Source: Membranipora membranacea
Taxonomy: Eukaryota; Bryozoa; Gymnolaemata; Cheilostomatida; Membraniporidae
Direction of reading: 5' to 3'
DNA length: 64,000 bases
Assembly: GCA_914767715.1 (NCBI GenBank)
Contig: OU612065.1
Span: 35,588,001-35,652,000, forward strand
Shown here: positions 49,401-60,692 of the stretch, piece by piece
Layout of the letters: every line of letters begins with the position of its first letter
How positions within the stretch are numbered: position 1 is the stretch's first letter
Notes under the pieces: generated by a model
Told to the model about the DNA's origin: nothing
The model's database searches: none
The model's input: the letters and a program-made list of their open reading frames with translations, nothing else
Program-made: the position numbers and the translations under genes

Positions 49401-52400
49401 ATAATATAAGAGAGTAAGTAAATGTTAGCTAGTGTTAAATCTAGCTATTTCAAGCACGCGCATGTGAGAACTTTTCCTCCTGCGAAAAACTTCTCCTTGA
49501 GGGAACAGTGAAAGACTAGATGATAGTAAACTGCGCATTGATTGGCTGACTTTAGCAGCAAGGATATGATTCTCATAACAGATATGTATGTCTTACATCT
49601 GGTGCATTCTGGTATATATAGTAACCAGCTATTTCTCAGAAAACATATAAAACTGGGATAGAGTCAAGCCATCAGTTAATAGCTGTATGTTTATTTTATC
49701 ACAGGTATAGCCGGACAGTATGACTTTGGACCGATGGGCTGTGCTCTGAAGAATAATATAATAGCTGAGTGGAGGAAGTGGTTTGTGTTAGAGGAGGATA
49801 TGTTAGAGGTAGACTGTAGCTGTCTCACCCCAGAGACTGTCCTAGCGTGAGTTTATCTCCTATCAGGGTAACCTGGAGGAGTCAAGTCATAGAAGTATTT
49901 GCAGGAGGGAAACTTTGTCCCTTTGCACATGCTTGAAATAGCGAAGTTTATGGCCAGCAGGCATTTACTTGACGTAATAACATTATATAAAGTGCCTCCT
50001 TCGCTAATCAAAATTGGTGCTTGCTAACATTGTGGCACCTCCAAACTAGCTAATCTAAAACCTAGCTAAAATTTACTCCTTTAGTATATATGCAAAGAAA
50101 GACTTAATAATAAACCTAGACTGGACACCATATACAGCCAAAGTGAAGCACTTAATTTTGGGTGACGTTGGGACATTGGATTGCGTAGTAGCAATGATGC
50201 TATCATTGCTTTGCATTACATAATCCAGGTTTTTTGTTGATAACTCGCTCAAATTTAATCGGATTTCAAGTTTGAAAGATGCTTTTCATTCAGCAGCAAC
50301 TTTTCATCAATTTGGTTTCATAAAAAAGTATAGTCGACAATCAAATTTAAACCATTCAAGACAAGCTGCTAAATCTACTGAAGTTTTCAAATCAAAAATC
50401 CGATAGAAATTGATTGAGTAACCAATAAAAAAAACCTGGTATGTGAACAGCTAGCCAATGCTAACAACATGTTACTACACAATTTAATGTCTCAGTGCCT
50501 CAAGGCAAATGCTCCATATAGTGTCCTGTCTATTTTTATTATTAAGTCTATATGCTAGATAGAGCAGGGATTTTACCCTGGGAGTTTGAGACAAACTCTC
50601 AAACTCGCTGCTCTATCTAACAACAAATGGATGAAAAGAGGCTGCTGAATGTAAAGCAATTTCCAAACTCGAAATCCGATCAAACTTGATCGAGTCTATC
50701 TGAATTTGGAGTTGCCCTTTCTTTACTGAACAGCCATCGACTGTACATCACCGGAATCGGATCTACAATATAGTCACCAGAATATTATTTTGAAATTATC
50801 ATTGAGAAAGTTGTCGAATGTTAACCAGCCCTACATCACACCCGGCAATTAATCACAGTCACACTCGGCAATTATTCCTTGCCCTAACAACAAATACGGG
50901 AAAGGGAAACCAACATAACAGATAAAAACGAATTTGATTCGTTTTCTCTGTATGAGAGTATTTTGTTTTCGTTTGTTTTTATGATATTGTTCACCAAATT
51001 CACTTGAGGAAGTTTTTTAGAGACACCACAATTTAATGGTCATGTTTGAAGCAGCTTTAACAAAATCTATATCTAGGCTGTGACTCACCGAATTATGTCA
51101 CCTTTCCATCAATATAGGCTGGGTAAAGTGGTTAAATCAAGCTTGCGGCATGCCATGTTGCAGCGTAGTATTCAATGTGGCTGCTGAGAAATCTGAAATC
51201 AGACAATGTGACTACTAAGTCTCCCTTTAACAGTGCTGATATTCTGATGTTAGGTTGTGTCTGACACTTACCAACATCGCTTTGAAAATACACCATGACC
51301 TAAATAAAACTCACTATCACTCATATCGACTTAATAGATTTTCTCTTTTAGCTATGTTGATTTTCCTACTTGAACAAGAAACTCAAATTATGCAGTCACA
51401 ATTTCGAGTTATCTTCTCTCTGAGTAAGAAGGACAACTCACTAGTTTGTCCAACTGACTTTATAACTTTTTTTATGCTCATTCATTATCATTTATTATTT
51501 ATGTCTGTGGTTTGTTCCAACTTGTTTGAGTATTTGTGATCACTGAAACCCTGGTCGCTATATCCAAAAGATAACTAATGAAGACTTCAGTCTTAGAATC
51601 GTCACATCAAAGCCACAAAATTAGTGGAAAAACACTGAAAATCAGGGAGTGCAATCCATGAACCAAGTATATAAGTGACATTTTACTCTGGTACTAAGTG
51701 TAATTATCGCCACCACTCTGTCCATTGATTAAACTCCCGATATTTGAGTAAGTAATTTATTACGTGACATCAGGTGACAGTTCGGAGATCAGAACTTTGT
51801 CTTTTTATTTGTTCAAAAGTCTGATATATACACGGCCCTCGCCCATATAAAACTATTTTGTAGAGTTCATATTTAGGTATCATGATATATATAATTAGTA
51901 TCCATGTGCGTTGTTACTGATTTTAGTTTTTTTGTGTATTTGACAGGGCATCAGGTCATGTAGAGAAATTCGCAGACTTTATGGTAAAGGATGTGAAGAA
52001 TGGAGAATGTTATAGAGTAGATCATCTTATTGAAGGTAAAGTACTGCCACCACAGCGTCTTATTATAAAAACAACAATGATAATAATAGCCTAACAGCCT
52101 AACAGTATTTTATTTAGTTACCTTGGAGTCTGAGTCAGGGCGTCAGGGGAGCTGTCCCACCTTACCCTAAGTCAGCCTGAACACAGGCTGCAGACTTCTG
52201 TAATTTTCAAATTTCTAGGAGATCAGAGCAATCTGACCCTAAGTTATGGTCTAGTTCTGTTGGACTATTTGATGCAAAATGGCAGCCCACAGTAAATTGT
52301 GAGGAGTGACAGTAAGTTTTTCTTTTGACTTGATTAACACTTGATTTTTCCTTGAAATGCTTGAAAATGATCGAATATCAAATGTAGTGCTATAAATGTG

Positions 52401-55400
52401 TCCGGTAAATGGCCATCCGCCACACATATCAGTAAAAGGTCCAGCCTCCTATTACAAATGCCCATCGGGCAGTGCTAACTTGCCATCCATTGCACCTTGT
52501 ATCAATATCGAAGTGTGATTGTCACTGTTCACTGTTGGAGCAGTATTATTTGCTGTAACTATCCCATCCTGATGGGTTTCTCTGCTACAAACCCCATCCT
52601 CCTCTGTCAAATTCGTATCCGGATGAATTTTATGCAACCGGATGCCTATTCGGCAGTTTTTCAAGTGTCAAGCTGATGCCTATTTGCCTCGTGGACATCG
52701 GCAGTTGCTGAATAAGCATCCGAATTGGTTGCAAAATGAATTGAAAAATCATCCGAATTGAAAATGCTTGCTCATCAGGAATAGAGGTAGAAAAATTGCA
52801 CAATCATGGCAATCAGACTGATGTGCTATCCCGATGGTATACAATGTTGGACAATGTTCAACCTCCAGGATCTTAAAATCCAGGATATAAGGCACAAAAT
52901 GAACTCATGATATTAAAATGGAAGTGTAAAACAGATAAACAATAAGACTAATTGTTATTTAAACAATTATTCATTGTGCAATTATATGAATAAATGATTA
53001 AACAGCAATGATTCCGGTACCTTAAAGGGAACTACTATGTATGATATCACATTTACAGCACTGTCAAACTATGGCACTCTATATATAGGTCATATTGTAG
53101 GACAGTAGGTGTATAGCTGTTAAATAAGACCTTTTCTTTCTTATTTTGATACTTTTCATTGCTTTAGCCTGCGTCACAGGAAGCCCGTGTCCAGCTATAA
53201 GTACACTGTGGCTCTGTGTAAAGGTTGTCCCAGTTTGTGACTGTCATAATCATAGACTTGGTCTATGGCTATAATAATCAAGGTGTTGGTCATTTTAATT
53301 ATATTATATTATTATTATTATATTATTCACATTTTGGATGGGAGTTATTGTCAAAGCAATTGATTAAATTATACCATAAACATGTATGGAGTATATGTTA
53401 GGAAAAGCAGTGTGTATTTATACATTGTGCTTGTGATCGAAAATTGATCAAACAAAAAAGTTCTGTGGTCTCCACAGAGACTATATCTATAGTCTCTGGT
53501 CTTCATCTATATTATGGAACTTCATGCTGGTGATGATGATAATTCAGTGGTAACTCAAGTTTGCTGTTGCTTGCAATAAAACTTATGATGAATCTAACTT
53601 TGCTGCACGTCGATAAAATTTATAATATAATGGAATTCCAAACTAAAAAATATGTGAAAAGGGCAAGGTTCATTGTTAGTCATTATAGTACTAGTTTTTC
53701 TCAGACTATTGGATCTCACTGCCTGTTTTCTATTCCACAGCTTTGCTAGAGAAGTTCATTGCTGCTTCTAAGGATGCTGCCGCTAAAGCTGAAGCTGAGA
53801 AGTACATCTCACTGGTAGGTGGCACCCAACAAGATACAGAGCGTAACTAATTCTTGGCTTGGTTCTCATCATTATAAACGCTATGCGCTTTAAAAGATCA
53901 AACTTTTTTATATCAAAGCTTCTCTGGAAGACTTTTGCTTGTTGTGTGTGAGACAATCATAAGCATCTAAATACTATATTTACGAGTACAATATATATCA
54001 AAATTGATGACCTCATTCTCTTCATAGGCATATTAAAAAATAAGGGCTTCGTCTACATTACATGAAGCTTTTCGTACAGAGCATCCAGCTACTGAATATA
54101 GATAACTGGCCTGAGCCCCCTTCCCCCAAACTAATGCGGGGGAATTAACCATGTATGTATATTAATTCTCGCACAGCTCGATAACATGACTAAGGATGAG
54201 TATCAGGATGTCATTGTAAAGTACGGATTCAAGTCACCACTTACAGGAAATGACCTCACTGAACCTATAGAATTTAATCTGATGTTCTCGACTAATATTG
54301 GACCTGCTGGACATGTCAAAGGGTTAGTCTTAGCCTATATTATCTGACCACCTCCCTTCATCTGACCCGCTTTAGGGTTAAAAGAATGCTGAATGATGTA
54401 GTCAAACTATCCTTATTTGGAGTTGCTTCCCCTTGTCTTGTAGCCATTGCGCCAGTGCATAACCCTTAGCCCTTAGTTGTTGCCCCCTTGAGTCGTATAT
54501 TGACATAGGTTCTCTTACCTTATGGGTGAAACTGATGAGAATGTATTCCAGACAAATCTCTGCTGTCAAAATTTGGAACAAAGAGAAAATTTGTTGGATT
54601 TAAGCTGATTTTCTGCTCAATCAGCTTCGGTTTGTCGAAAACATGACCTGCAGTCGTGTCAGAAATGAGATACTGAGTGGAGTAATAGGCTTACAAAACT
54701 AATATCCATCAAACTATAAAAAGGTGGTAGATGTAAAATTGGTAAAGAAATTTCATCTTCACTAAGTAGATATCCATTTGTTGCACCTGCATTGATTAAA
54801 TTTGATCGGTTATTTTTACACTGTGGTGACAGGATTTACGCAAGCGATTTTTTTTGAGTTCCTGAAATCGGACCAACCCGGCGAAGTAAGCTTCCTGGGG
54901 AAGCAATCAATGAGCCAAATAAAAACATTTCGATTAAGGTAATGTCAAAGACCGATCTGAATATCAACATATCATATACCGTACGAAAGCTGTCAAGCTA
55001 CTGAAAATGAATACCTGAACAAAAACTTGATTCGATGACGTTGTGTCATTTTAGGGAGGAAATGAGGCAGCAAATGCTGTTTTTGTCAATGCAGATGGCG
55101 GAGTCAAATTAATTGCAAAAAATTTCAAAACAGGTGGAATGTATACTTAAAGATTGCGTCCATCATAAAATTTGATTTTATCGGGTATATGACTAGTCTA
55201 AATTGACTTTATATGTCACGCAATACAATTCATTTTTTTTGTGAAGCCGTGAAAATATGTGAAATTTCAATCATTAATTCACAACAGATCATAGGCTCGA
55301 AACAGAATTAACTATGATTTTCTCTTAGAGTACTCTTCAAATGTCATACACATTGACTTTCAAAAAATTAGCTTGCATATTGCAATGACACTAGACTCTC

Positions 55401-58400
55401 AAATACAGCTAATATTTTAGCCACCTTTGCATAATGTCAAACATGCAGTCCAAATAACCATTATTGTGGTCAAACAAGTTTTTTTGCGAGTTCTCACATA
55501 CGGAGCCGCTTTCATTAACCATGTTGCACACAGGAAATGCCAACAGAATTTTTCATTGCATCTACATTTTTCTTAAATTTAACGCAAAAGAATGCCAAAA
55601 AACACCTCAAAAGTCCATGAAAACACCTCAAAAGTCCCTAAAAATAGCTGTTTTTTGGCATTCTTTTTTTGACAATAAGTTATTTGCCAACTCGGTTTAG
55701 TAGCTAAAGCTGTATATCAAAATTAATATTTTTTTCTGCCACACATTTTTTTTCAGATTTTTGAGGCCTGAGACAGCCCAGGGCATATTCGTGAACTTCA
55801 AGAGGTTGTTGGAGTTTAACGGAGGAAAATTGCCATTTGCTGGAGCACAGATTGGCAAAGCATTCAGGAACGAAATCTCTCCTCGATCTGGTCTCATAAG
55901 AGTCAGGTAAACTCAGTTTATTATGATACATAGCAGTCATTTTAACTACACAACTCGGACTATTTGTCAGTGTCAAATGAAATAGGATGGAGCACGGCAA
56001 TGAAATGAGGGGAATAGTTCCATGTACGTCATTCAATAGCAGCTGCTCTCAATAAATAACGGTGATGTTCTATTTGGGGTTCGCGGAGATTTATACATTG
56101 CTTACTTTCTCTTGAGATCGATACGATTGCCATGTCTGATTTCGGGCTTCCTAGTAGCTAATGATGCCATGATTCACATTATTATGTTTGTAATCAGGTG
56201 GAAAATATGGCAATATTATTATTTCCTTTTGCTTAAATATAAGAAATATGGTTGGCCGCCGTAACTACCAAGTCTTGCCCTCAACGAAATGTAGTAGTAA
56301 ATCTCCATACTAATATTTATCTTGTGTATTATTGTATTGTATTGTATTTTGTTATTTGTTATATTATGTTATTGCACTATCTGTATTATTGTATAATGGT
56401 TGTAGAGAGTTTGAGATGGCAGAAATAGAGCACTTTGTAGACCCATCAGATAAGTCACACGCTAAGTTTGCTGCCCTGTCTCATATTGAAGTACCCTTAC
56501 TCTCAGCTAGTAACCAGATGGACGGGAAACCTACTGTGAGAATCCCCATCGGTGAAGCAGTACAGTCGGTACGTAGTCTAAACCCCCCCCCCCACAAATC
56601 CCCCCACAAATCCCCCCACAAATCCCCCCACAAATCCCCCCACTCCCATATCCAGTCTTACCTACCAACTAAACAATACTCGGTCTAACCCTACAGCTAT
56701 CCTGTGCTCAGCCTAACCCTACAGCTAACTCGTCCCTGGCCTACACCTCAAGCTTACTGATCCTGTCCTAAGCCTCAAACTGACCCATACTCAGCCTAAC
56801 TCTGCTGCTAATCCAATCCGGGCCCGGGACTCGACAGTCCCCAAATGGGATGCAGCAGTTTGACGGATCAACATAAATCGCAAAAAAAAAGCGAGTTTAT
56901 CTGATAAGAGACAAATGACCTGATCTCTGTAGACTAGCTGTTAATCTGATAATATTTAAAGATCAGCTGTGTTCTCAGTCTCAGCTTCATGATATATTCA
57001 TGGATTAGAATAATTGTTAATCCCATTATTATATTATGAGGTAGCTTTGTTCTTTGATTGTTCTGTGAATTGATACCTTCTAGGAATTTTCGTGGGTTGT
57101 GTTTTATAACGAGGATTATACTTAGTTGATGAGACAATGGATTATAAGGGGATCAGAGTGTATATATAGAGGGATAAGCTGTAGGGCCCTGTCACGGGAA
57201 GGGTTAATATACCTTAATCTCTATACCTGTAGTGACCTGACCATTGTCTTCTCACATCATCGATCAATCAGGGACCTCATATTCAGGTCCTTTTACTCTT
57301 CGTGGAATTATGTGCTTTTCTAATTAAGTGACAGTGCAGATTTAAGGATTTGAGGCCAGCCACGTTGATAATGTGACAAGCCTTTTCCTCTGCATTTTTC
57401 ATTGGGTGAGTCTAAGGGCAATATCTAGATGGTGGTAAAGAAAACCTTGGTATTAACCAGGATCTTAAAACCAAAGTTTGGCCATATGTTGCCGCAAGGA
57501 AATGATAACAAATGGCCGCTAATGAGAAATTAGGTATTATAAAGGCCATAATCGGCAAACTATGATTGTAAGCAAGGTGTCGTTTTTTGATAAAAAATTA
57601 AACGGCAGTTTTCTAACGGCCTTTCGCAACGTAATCATGTTCGTCAGTACAGCCTCTCTACGCTCAAAATAACTTCCATCTCGCTCATCCAGCTCATTGA
57701 GTAATATCTTAATTTACACCAATCTTTTGTTTTGAAGACAAAAAATCACCTGGTATGCTATTGTCAACGCTCCAAATCGTCTTTAATCACGTTGTGTGAC
57801 TGTCACATTTGTTTGGATTAAGAGCATTAAGTTAAATAATGGGACAATTACGGTAACAGGCAGAATGGGCTTGGGTGATGGCAAAACTTTATAATTGTAA
57901 TTTATGGCCTCTTGCAGTTTTTTGTTCTAATGTTGTTATTTAGTATAATGCTATCGTTTACAAATTACGAAATATCAACATCAAGAAGCTTCTCATATTC
58001 CGCAGTGTCTGTTGTAATTTATTTTTCAAGGAAGTTTAAACAGCATAAGGAAGTTCAAATCCTGTTATCCTATCCAACGTAAAATTTAAACTTGGTAAGA
58101 TAGTGTACTAAATTTTAACCTGCCCTGCCGGTGACACTCCTTGACATCACATCTATGCAGCTGATTATATGCCTAAAGAATGGTCAGATGGTGGTCAATA
58201 AACAAAGACACAACCTGGAAGAGGCATTCTTTTAAACTGCAAATCACTAAAAATAATTTGTCTCTGAACCCATTGGGTTGAAATCCGTCTCAGGACGGAT
58301 CTGCCTTCTTATCTTTGGACCATCTGGACAAAGAATATGTCAAAAAGAATATTTGAGATACGTCTGTATGTGTGGAGACCATAAATGCGCCCAGAAAAAT

Positions 58401-59119
58401 GCTGACAATATCGGGTTTACTTAAAAGGTTCTGTAACTCTCAATTATGTGTGCGTTTTTAGTTTCAGGGCTTAAATTTTTGAAAGTTTTGGCCGAAATTT
58501 TCTAAATTAAATGCTTATTTATAATTATCTGTATATTCCAAAAAAGTTAAATAACTGCACGTGACCAATATCATAAATTCACTTTACTTTGATTAATTGA
58601 TGATTTGGCGATATTGACCAAGGGCATTTTGAATTTTTTTTCTTTTTAACCACATCTGGGTCTAAAATGCCAAAAACGTCATCGTTGGGGGACTTTTTTT
58701 TATCTAAAGCTAAGTGTCAGGCTGATATAAGGATTTTAGCATTGGAAACCTTCTCAGTGCATAGTCACTGCTGTAGTACCGGGGTACCTAACCGGAGTCG
58801 CTCTTACTGCCATGGACCCAAATTAAATTGTACCATACGCTTTTTTTTTTGCAAGTCATCACTATTTTAATATTCCGTAACTGCAAAAAGCAACAGAAAA
58901 TTATATACCATGTATCCTGTTAGGTATCCTACAAATTTCTTACTTTATTTACAGGGGCTGGTAGCTAACGAGACTCTTGGTTACTTCATGACCAGGACAT
59001 ACCTGTTTTTCCAGCACATTGGTATCGATGTCAATAAGATCAGATTTAGGCAGCACATGAGTAACGAGATGGCTCACTACGCCTGTGACTGCTGGGACGC
59101 TGAAACAAAAACATCATAT
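46448..59119 (+). CDS. GARS1: glycyl-tRNA synthetase, mitochondrial/cytosolic; 5' ten exons, 3' part outside window
   Basis: Charges tRNA-Gly with glycine. Exons: 46448-46852, 47728-47829, 48231-48333, 49705-49846, 51947-52035, 53741-53814, 54177-54322, 55757-55906, 56406-56568, 58955-59119. All phases agree, giving 513 codons so far. Residues 1-115 form a Ser/Arg/Lys-rich, acid-poor leader typical of mitochondrial import. [20 protein letters not shown] then starts the cytosolic form and its WHEP domain (exons 1-3). The class II core follows: [14 protein letters not shown] (exon 4), [20 protein letters not shown] (exon 5), [16 protein letters not shown] and motif 2 [17 protein letters not shown] (exons 8-9), [13 protein letters not shown], and LRFRQHM-like [20 protein letters not shown] (exon 10). 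The next expected block (human GWIEIVGCADRSCYDL) was not found to 64000, so the intron after exon 10 is at least 4.88 kb. The anticodon-binding domain lies beyond the edge. Confidence 0.95.
46793..46795 (+). promoter_or_regulatory. GARS1: internal start codon for cytosolic GlyRS
   Basis: The in-frame ATG begins [14 protein letters not shown], which aligns with the start region of human cytosolic GlyRS (...EEVLAPLRLAVRQQ). In animals one GARS gene commonly supplies both compartments by use of two starts. The upstream ATG at 46448 has a poor context (TTT before ATG), which would permit leaky scanning. Confidence 0.75.
47053..47351. repeat. long foldback repeat in GlyRS intron 1
   Basis: Left arm 47053-47180 pairs with right arm 47182-47351. 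Ends AGACAGCAGGTCACTGACAG and CTGTCAGTGACCTGCTGTCT are exact complements, and most of the roughly 125 internal positions pair. The right arm carries about 45 extra bases (GGCGGGTACAG onward). The centre is TCATTGGTCTGACCAATGA. It is probably a foldback/MITE-type element; the 89-codon open frame across it is incidental. Confidence 0.9.
48377..48621. repeat. inverted repeat with internal 31-bp tandem pair, GlyRS intron 3
   Basis: The left arm (48377-48407, AGGTTACCAATG..TTGGCTCTGATTGGCTG) pairs with the right arm (48586-48621). Just before the right arm, 48542-48572 and 48573-48603 are two nearly identical 31-bp units (CTCTCCAACCAAACAGCCAA...). Confidence 0.75.
49908..50080 (+). repeat. interspersed repeat, family B, copy in GlyRS intron 4
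   Basis: Diverged match to 16265-16420, same orientation. Both have GCACATGCTTGAA, a TATGGC block and AACTAGCTA. Confidence 0.5.
50215..50700. repeat. nested inverted repeats in GlyRS intron 4
   Basis: 50244-50297 (CTCGCTCAAATTTAATCGG ... CATTCAGCAGC) pairs with 50641-50694 at roughly 80 percent. The outer part of the left arm, 50217-50280 (CCAGGTTTTTTGTTGATAAC), also pairs with 50381-50443. Between them, 50556-50619 is a smaller hairpin with arms TAGATAGAGCAG/CTGCTCTATCTA and GAGTTTGAGA/TCTCAAACTC. Several foldback units seem to have inserted into or duplicated within each other. Confidence 0.75.
52627..52735. repeat. foldback repeat in GlyRS intron 5
   Basis: ATGCAAC..CGGATGCCTATTCGGCA on the left pairs with TGCTGAATAAGCATCCGAAT..GTTGCA on the right, about 27 bases per arm with small bulges. 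Confidence 0.7.
53476..53497. repeat. 10-bp hairpin in GlyRS intron 5
   Basis: AGAGACTATA, a 2-nt loop, then the exact reverse complement. Confidence 0.75.
54938..55327 (+). repeat. interspersed repeat, family A, copy 2
   Basis: Same element as 1725-2115, same orientation, about 390 bp, with a few substitutions and indels; here in GlyRS intron 7. Confidence 0.85.
55586..55667. repeat. foldback with internal tandem repeat, GlyRS intron 7
   Basis: AAAAGAATGCCAAAAAAC (55586-55603) pairs with GTTTTTTGGCATTCTTTT (55650-55667). Between them is a roughly 20-bp unit, AACACCTCAAAAGTCC, repeated twice. Confidence 0.8.
56583..56647. repeat. C-rich 12-bp tandem repeat next to GlyRS exon 9 donor
   Basis: About four to five CCCCCCACAAAT units, starting 14 nt after the exon 9 donor. 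Confidence 0.9.
56684..56826. repeat. degenerate tandem repeat CCTAACCCTACAGCTAA
   Basis: About five diverged units of roughly 27-31 bp, most containing CAGCCTAA or a variant of it. Individual units resemble telomere-like CTAACCCTA, but there is no TTAGGG array. Confidence 0.55.
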
Positions 59120-59136
59120 GTGAGTATATCTCCCCT

Positions 59137-59688
59137 GTTAGACCACCCACGAAGGAGCGCTCCTCTGTCAGACCACCCACGAAGGGGATCTCTTCTGTTA
59201 GACCACCCACAGCGGGAACTCCACTGTCGGGTCACCTGCATGGGAATCTCGTCTCTCAGACCACCCACAAAGGGGAGCTCATCTGTCAGACCAACCACAA
59301 ACGGTAACTTCTCTGTCAGACCACCCACAAAGGGGCACTCCTCTGTTAGATCACCCACCAAGGGGAGCTTGTCTGTCAGACCACCTACACAGTGTAAGTT
59401 GGCTGTCAGACCACCCACAAAGAGGAACTTCTCTGTCAGACCACCTGCAAAGGGTAACTTCTCTGTCAGACCCCCCGCAAAGGGGCACTCTTCTGTTAGA
59501 CCACCCACAAAGGGAAGCTCCTCTGTCAGACCACCTGCAAATGGGAGCTCCTCTGTTAGACCACCCATAAAAGGGAACTCCTCTGTCAGACCACCCATAA
59601 AGGGGCACTCCTCTGTTAGACGACCATCAAAGAGGAGCTCTTCTGTCAGACCACCTACACAGGGTAACTCTGCTGTCAGACCACCACT
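59137..59688. repeat. 30-bp minisatellite at the start of a GlyRS intron
   Basis: About 18.4 copies of a 30-bp unit, consensus GTCAGACCACCCACAAAGGG plus GAACTCCTCT, starting 18 nt after the exon 10 donor. The unit length is a multiple of three and most copies lack stops. The frame of exon 10 therefore stays open to 59770 on the plus strand (decapeptide [10 protein letters not shown]), and long minus-strand frames are open too. The array sits in the intron, so the frames are probably incidental unless the intron is retained. Confidence 0.95.
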
Positions 59689-59775
59689 TGTACACTTTTT
59701 ATTTGGAAGTCAATATCACCCTGGAGGGATGTTTTACATGACGTGCCAAAGAAATGACGGCAAAATCTAGGGGGG

Positions 59776-59806
59776 AAAGTTTAAGTTATTAAATAACTTA
59801 AACTTT
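59776..59806. repeat. 15-bp palindrome
   Basis: AAAGTTTAAGTTATT, one base, then its exact reverse complement, directly after the in-frame stop that ends the minisatellite reading frame. Confidence 0.85.
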
Positions 59807-60369
59807 TAATAATATTAAATAATAAGACACAACAATGCCACGCCCTGCTATGAATTTCTACATCCCTCCTCAACTTTGCTTTGAGATGAAAATCTCCTAA
59901 TCCTCCACCTGACTAACTTAGTGGAGATTCGTATAATTGCGCCTGGTCAATAACTGTACCGGTGGATACCGGAGGTTACTTAGCCACCGGAGATAGGTTA
60001 CGGTAATCCTATAAAACGAACAAACAATAAAAAAACAAATAATTACCATTCAAATGGTGACTTGCGGAACCAGTAGTTCAAGTATTACAGGAGATTAGTA
60101 TGACCATGACTTGGCTAGAAGTGAGATGGGCAATAAAGACTATATGACTATGAAGACCTATAGATTCCGTGTCAAAATGCCATGGTCAAAATGCAATTGG
60201 GACAAAATGCCAGTGACAAAATACCATTGCCATAATGCCATGGCTATAATGCCATAGGTGATAACACCACTGAACACTATACCAATGCCAAAATACCAGT
60301 TGTACAAAACGCCATTTGTGTCATAATACCAGTGGATATAAAGCCAGATTGGACATTTTATCCAATTTT

Positions 60370-60692
60370 GATTTACAAAATTACAAATTTACATAATTTT
60401 GATTTACAAAATTTACAAAATTTGATTTACAAAATTTGCAAAATTACACGTGATTTACACGTGATGCACCAAAATACCATTTGGGACAACATACCATATC
60501 CCAAAATACCATTGTCATAATGCCAAAATGACATTTCGATTTACAAAATTACAAATTTACATAATTTTGATTTACAAAATTTGATTTACAAAATTTACAA
60601 AATTTGAAAAATTACACGTGATTTACACGTGATGCACCAAAATACCATTTGGGACAACATACCATATCCCAAAATACCATTGTCATAATGCC
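60370..60692. repeat. 168-bp tandem duplication inside the foldback left arm
   Basis: Two copies (60370-60537 and 60538-60692) begin GATTTACAAAATTACAAATT. Both share ACACGTGATTTACACGTGAT and TTTGGGACAACATACCATAT. Confidence 0.9.

Noticed and set aside
56684-56826. Interstitial telomere repeat
   Set aside because: Some units contain CTAACCCTA, but they are parts of a diverged 27-31-bp unit, not a hexamer array.
59077-59608. Minus-strand frames encoding GGLTEELPF-type repeats as a repeat protein gene
   Set aside because: The frame exists only because the 30-bp unit is stop-free on both strands; there is no promoter, signal peptide or splice evidence.
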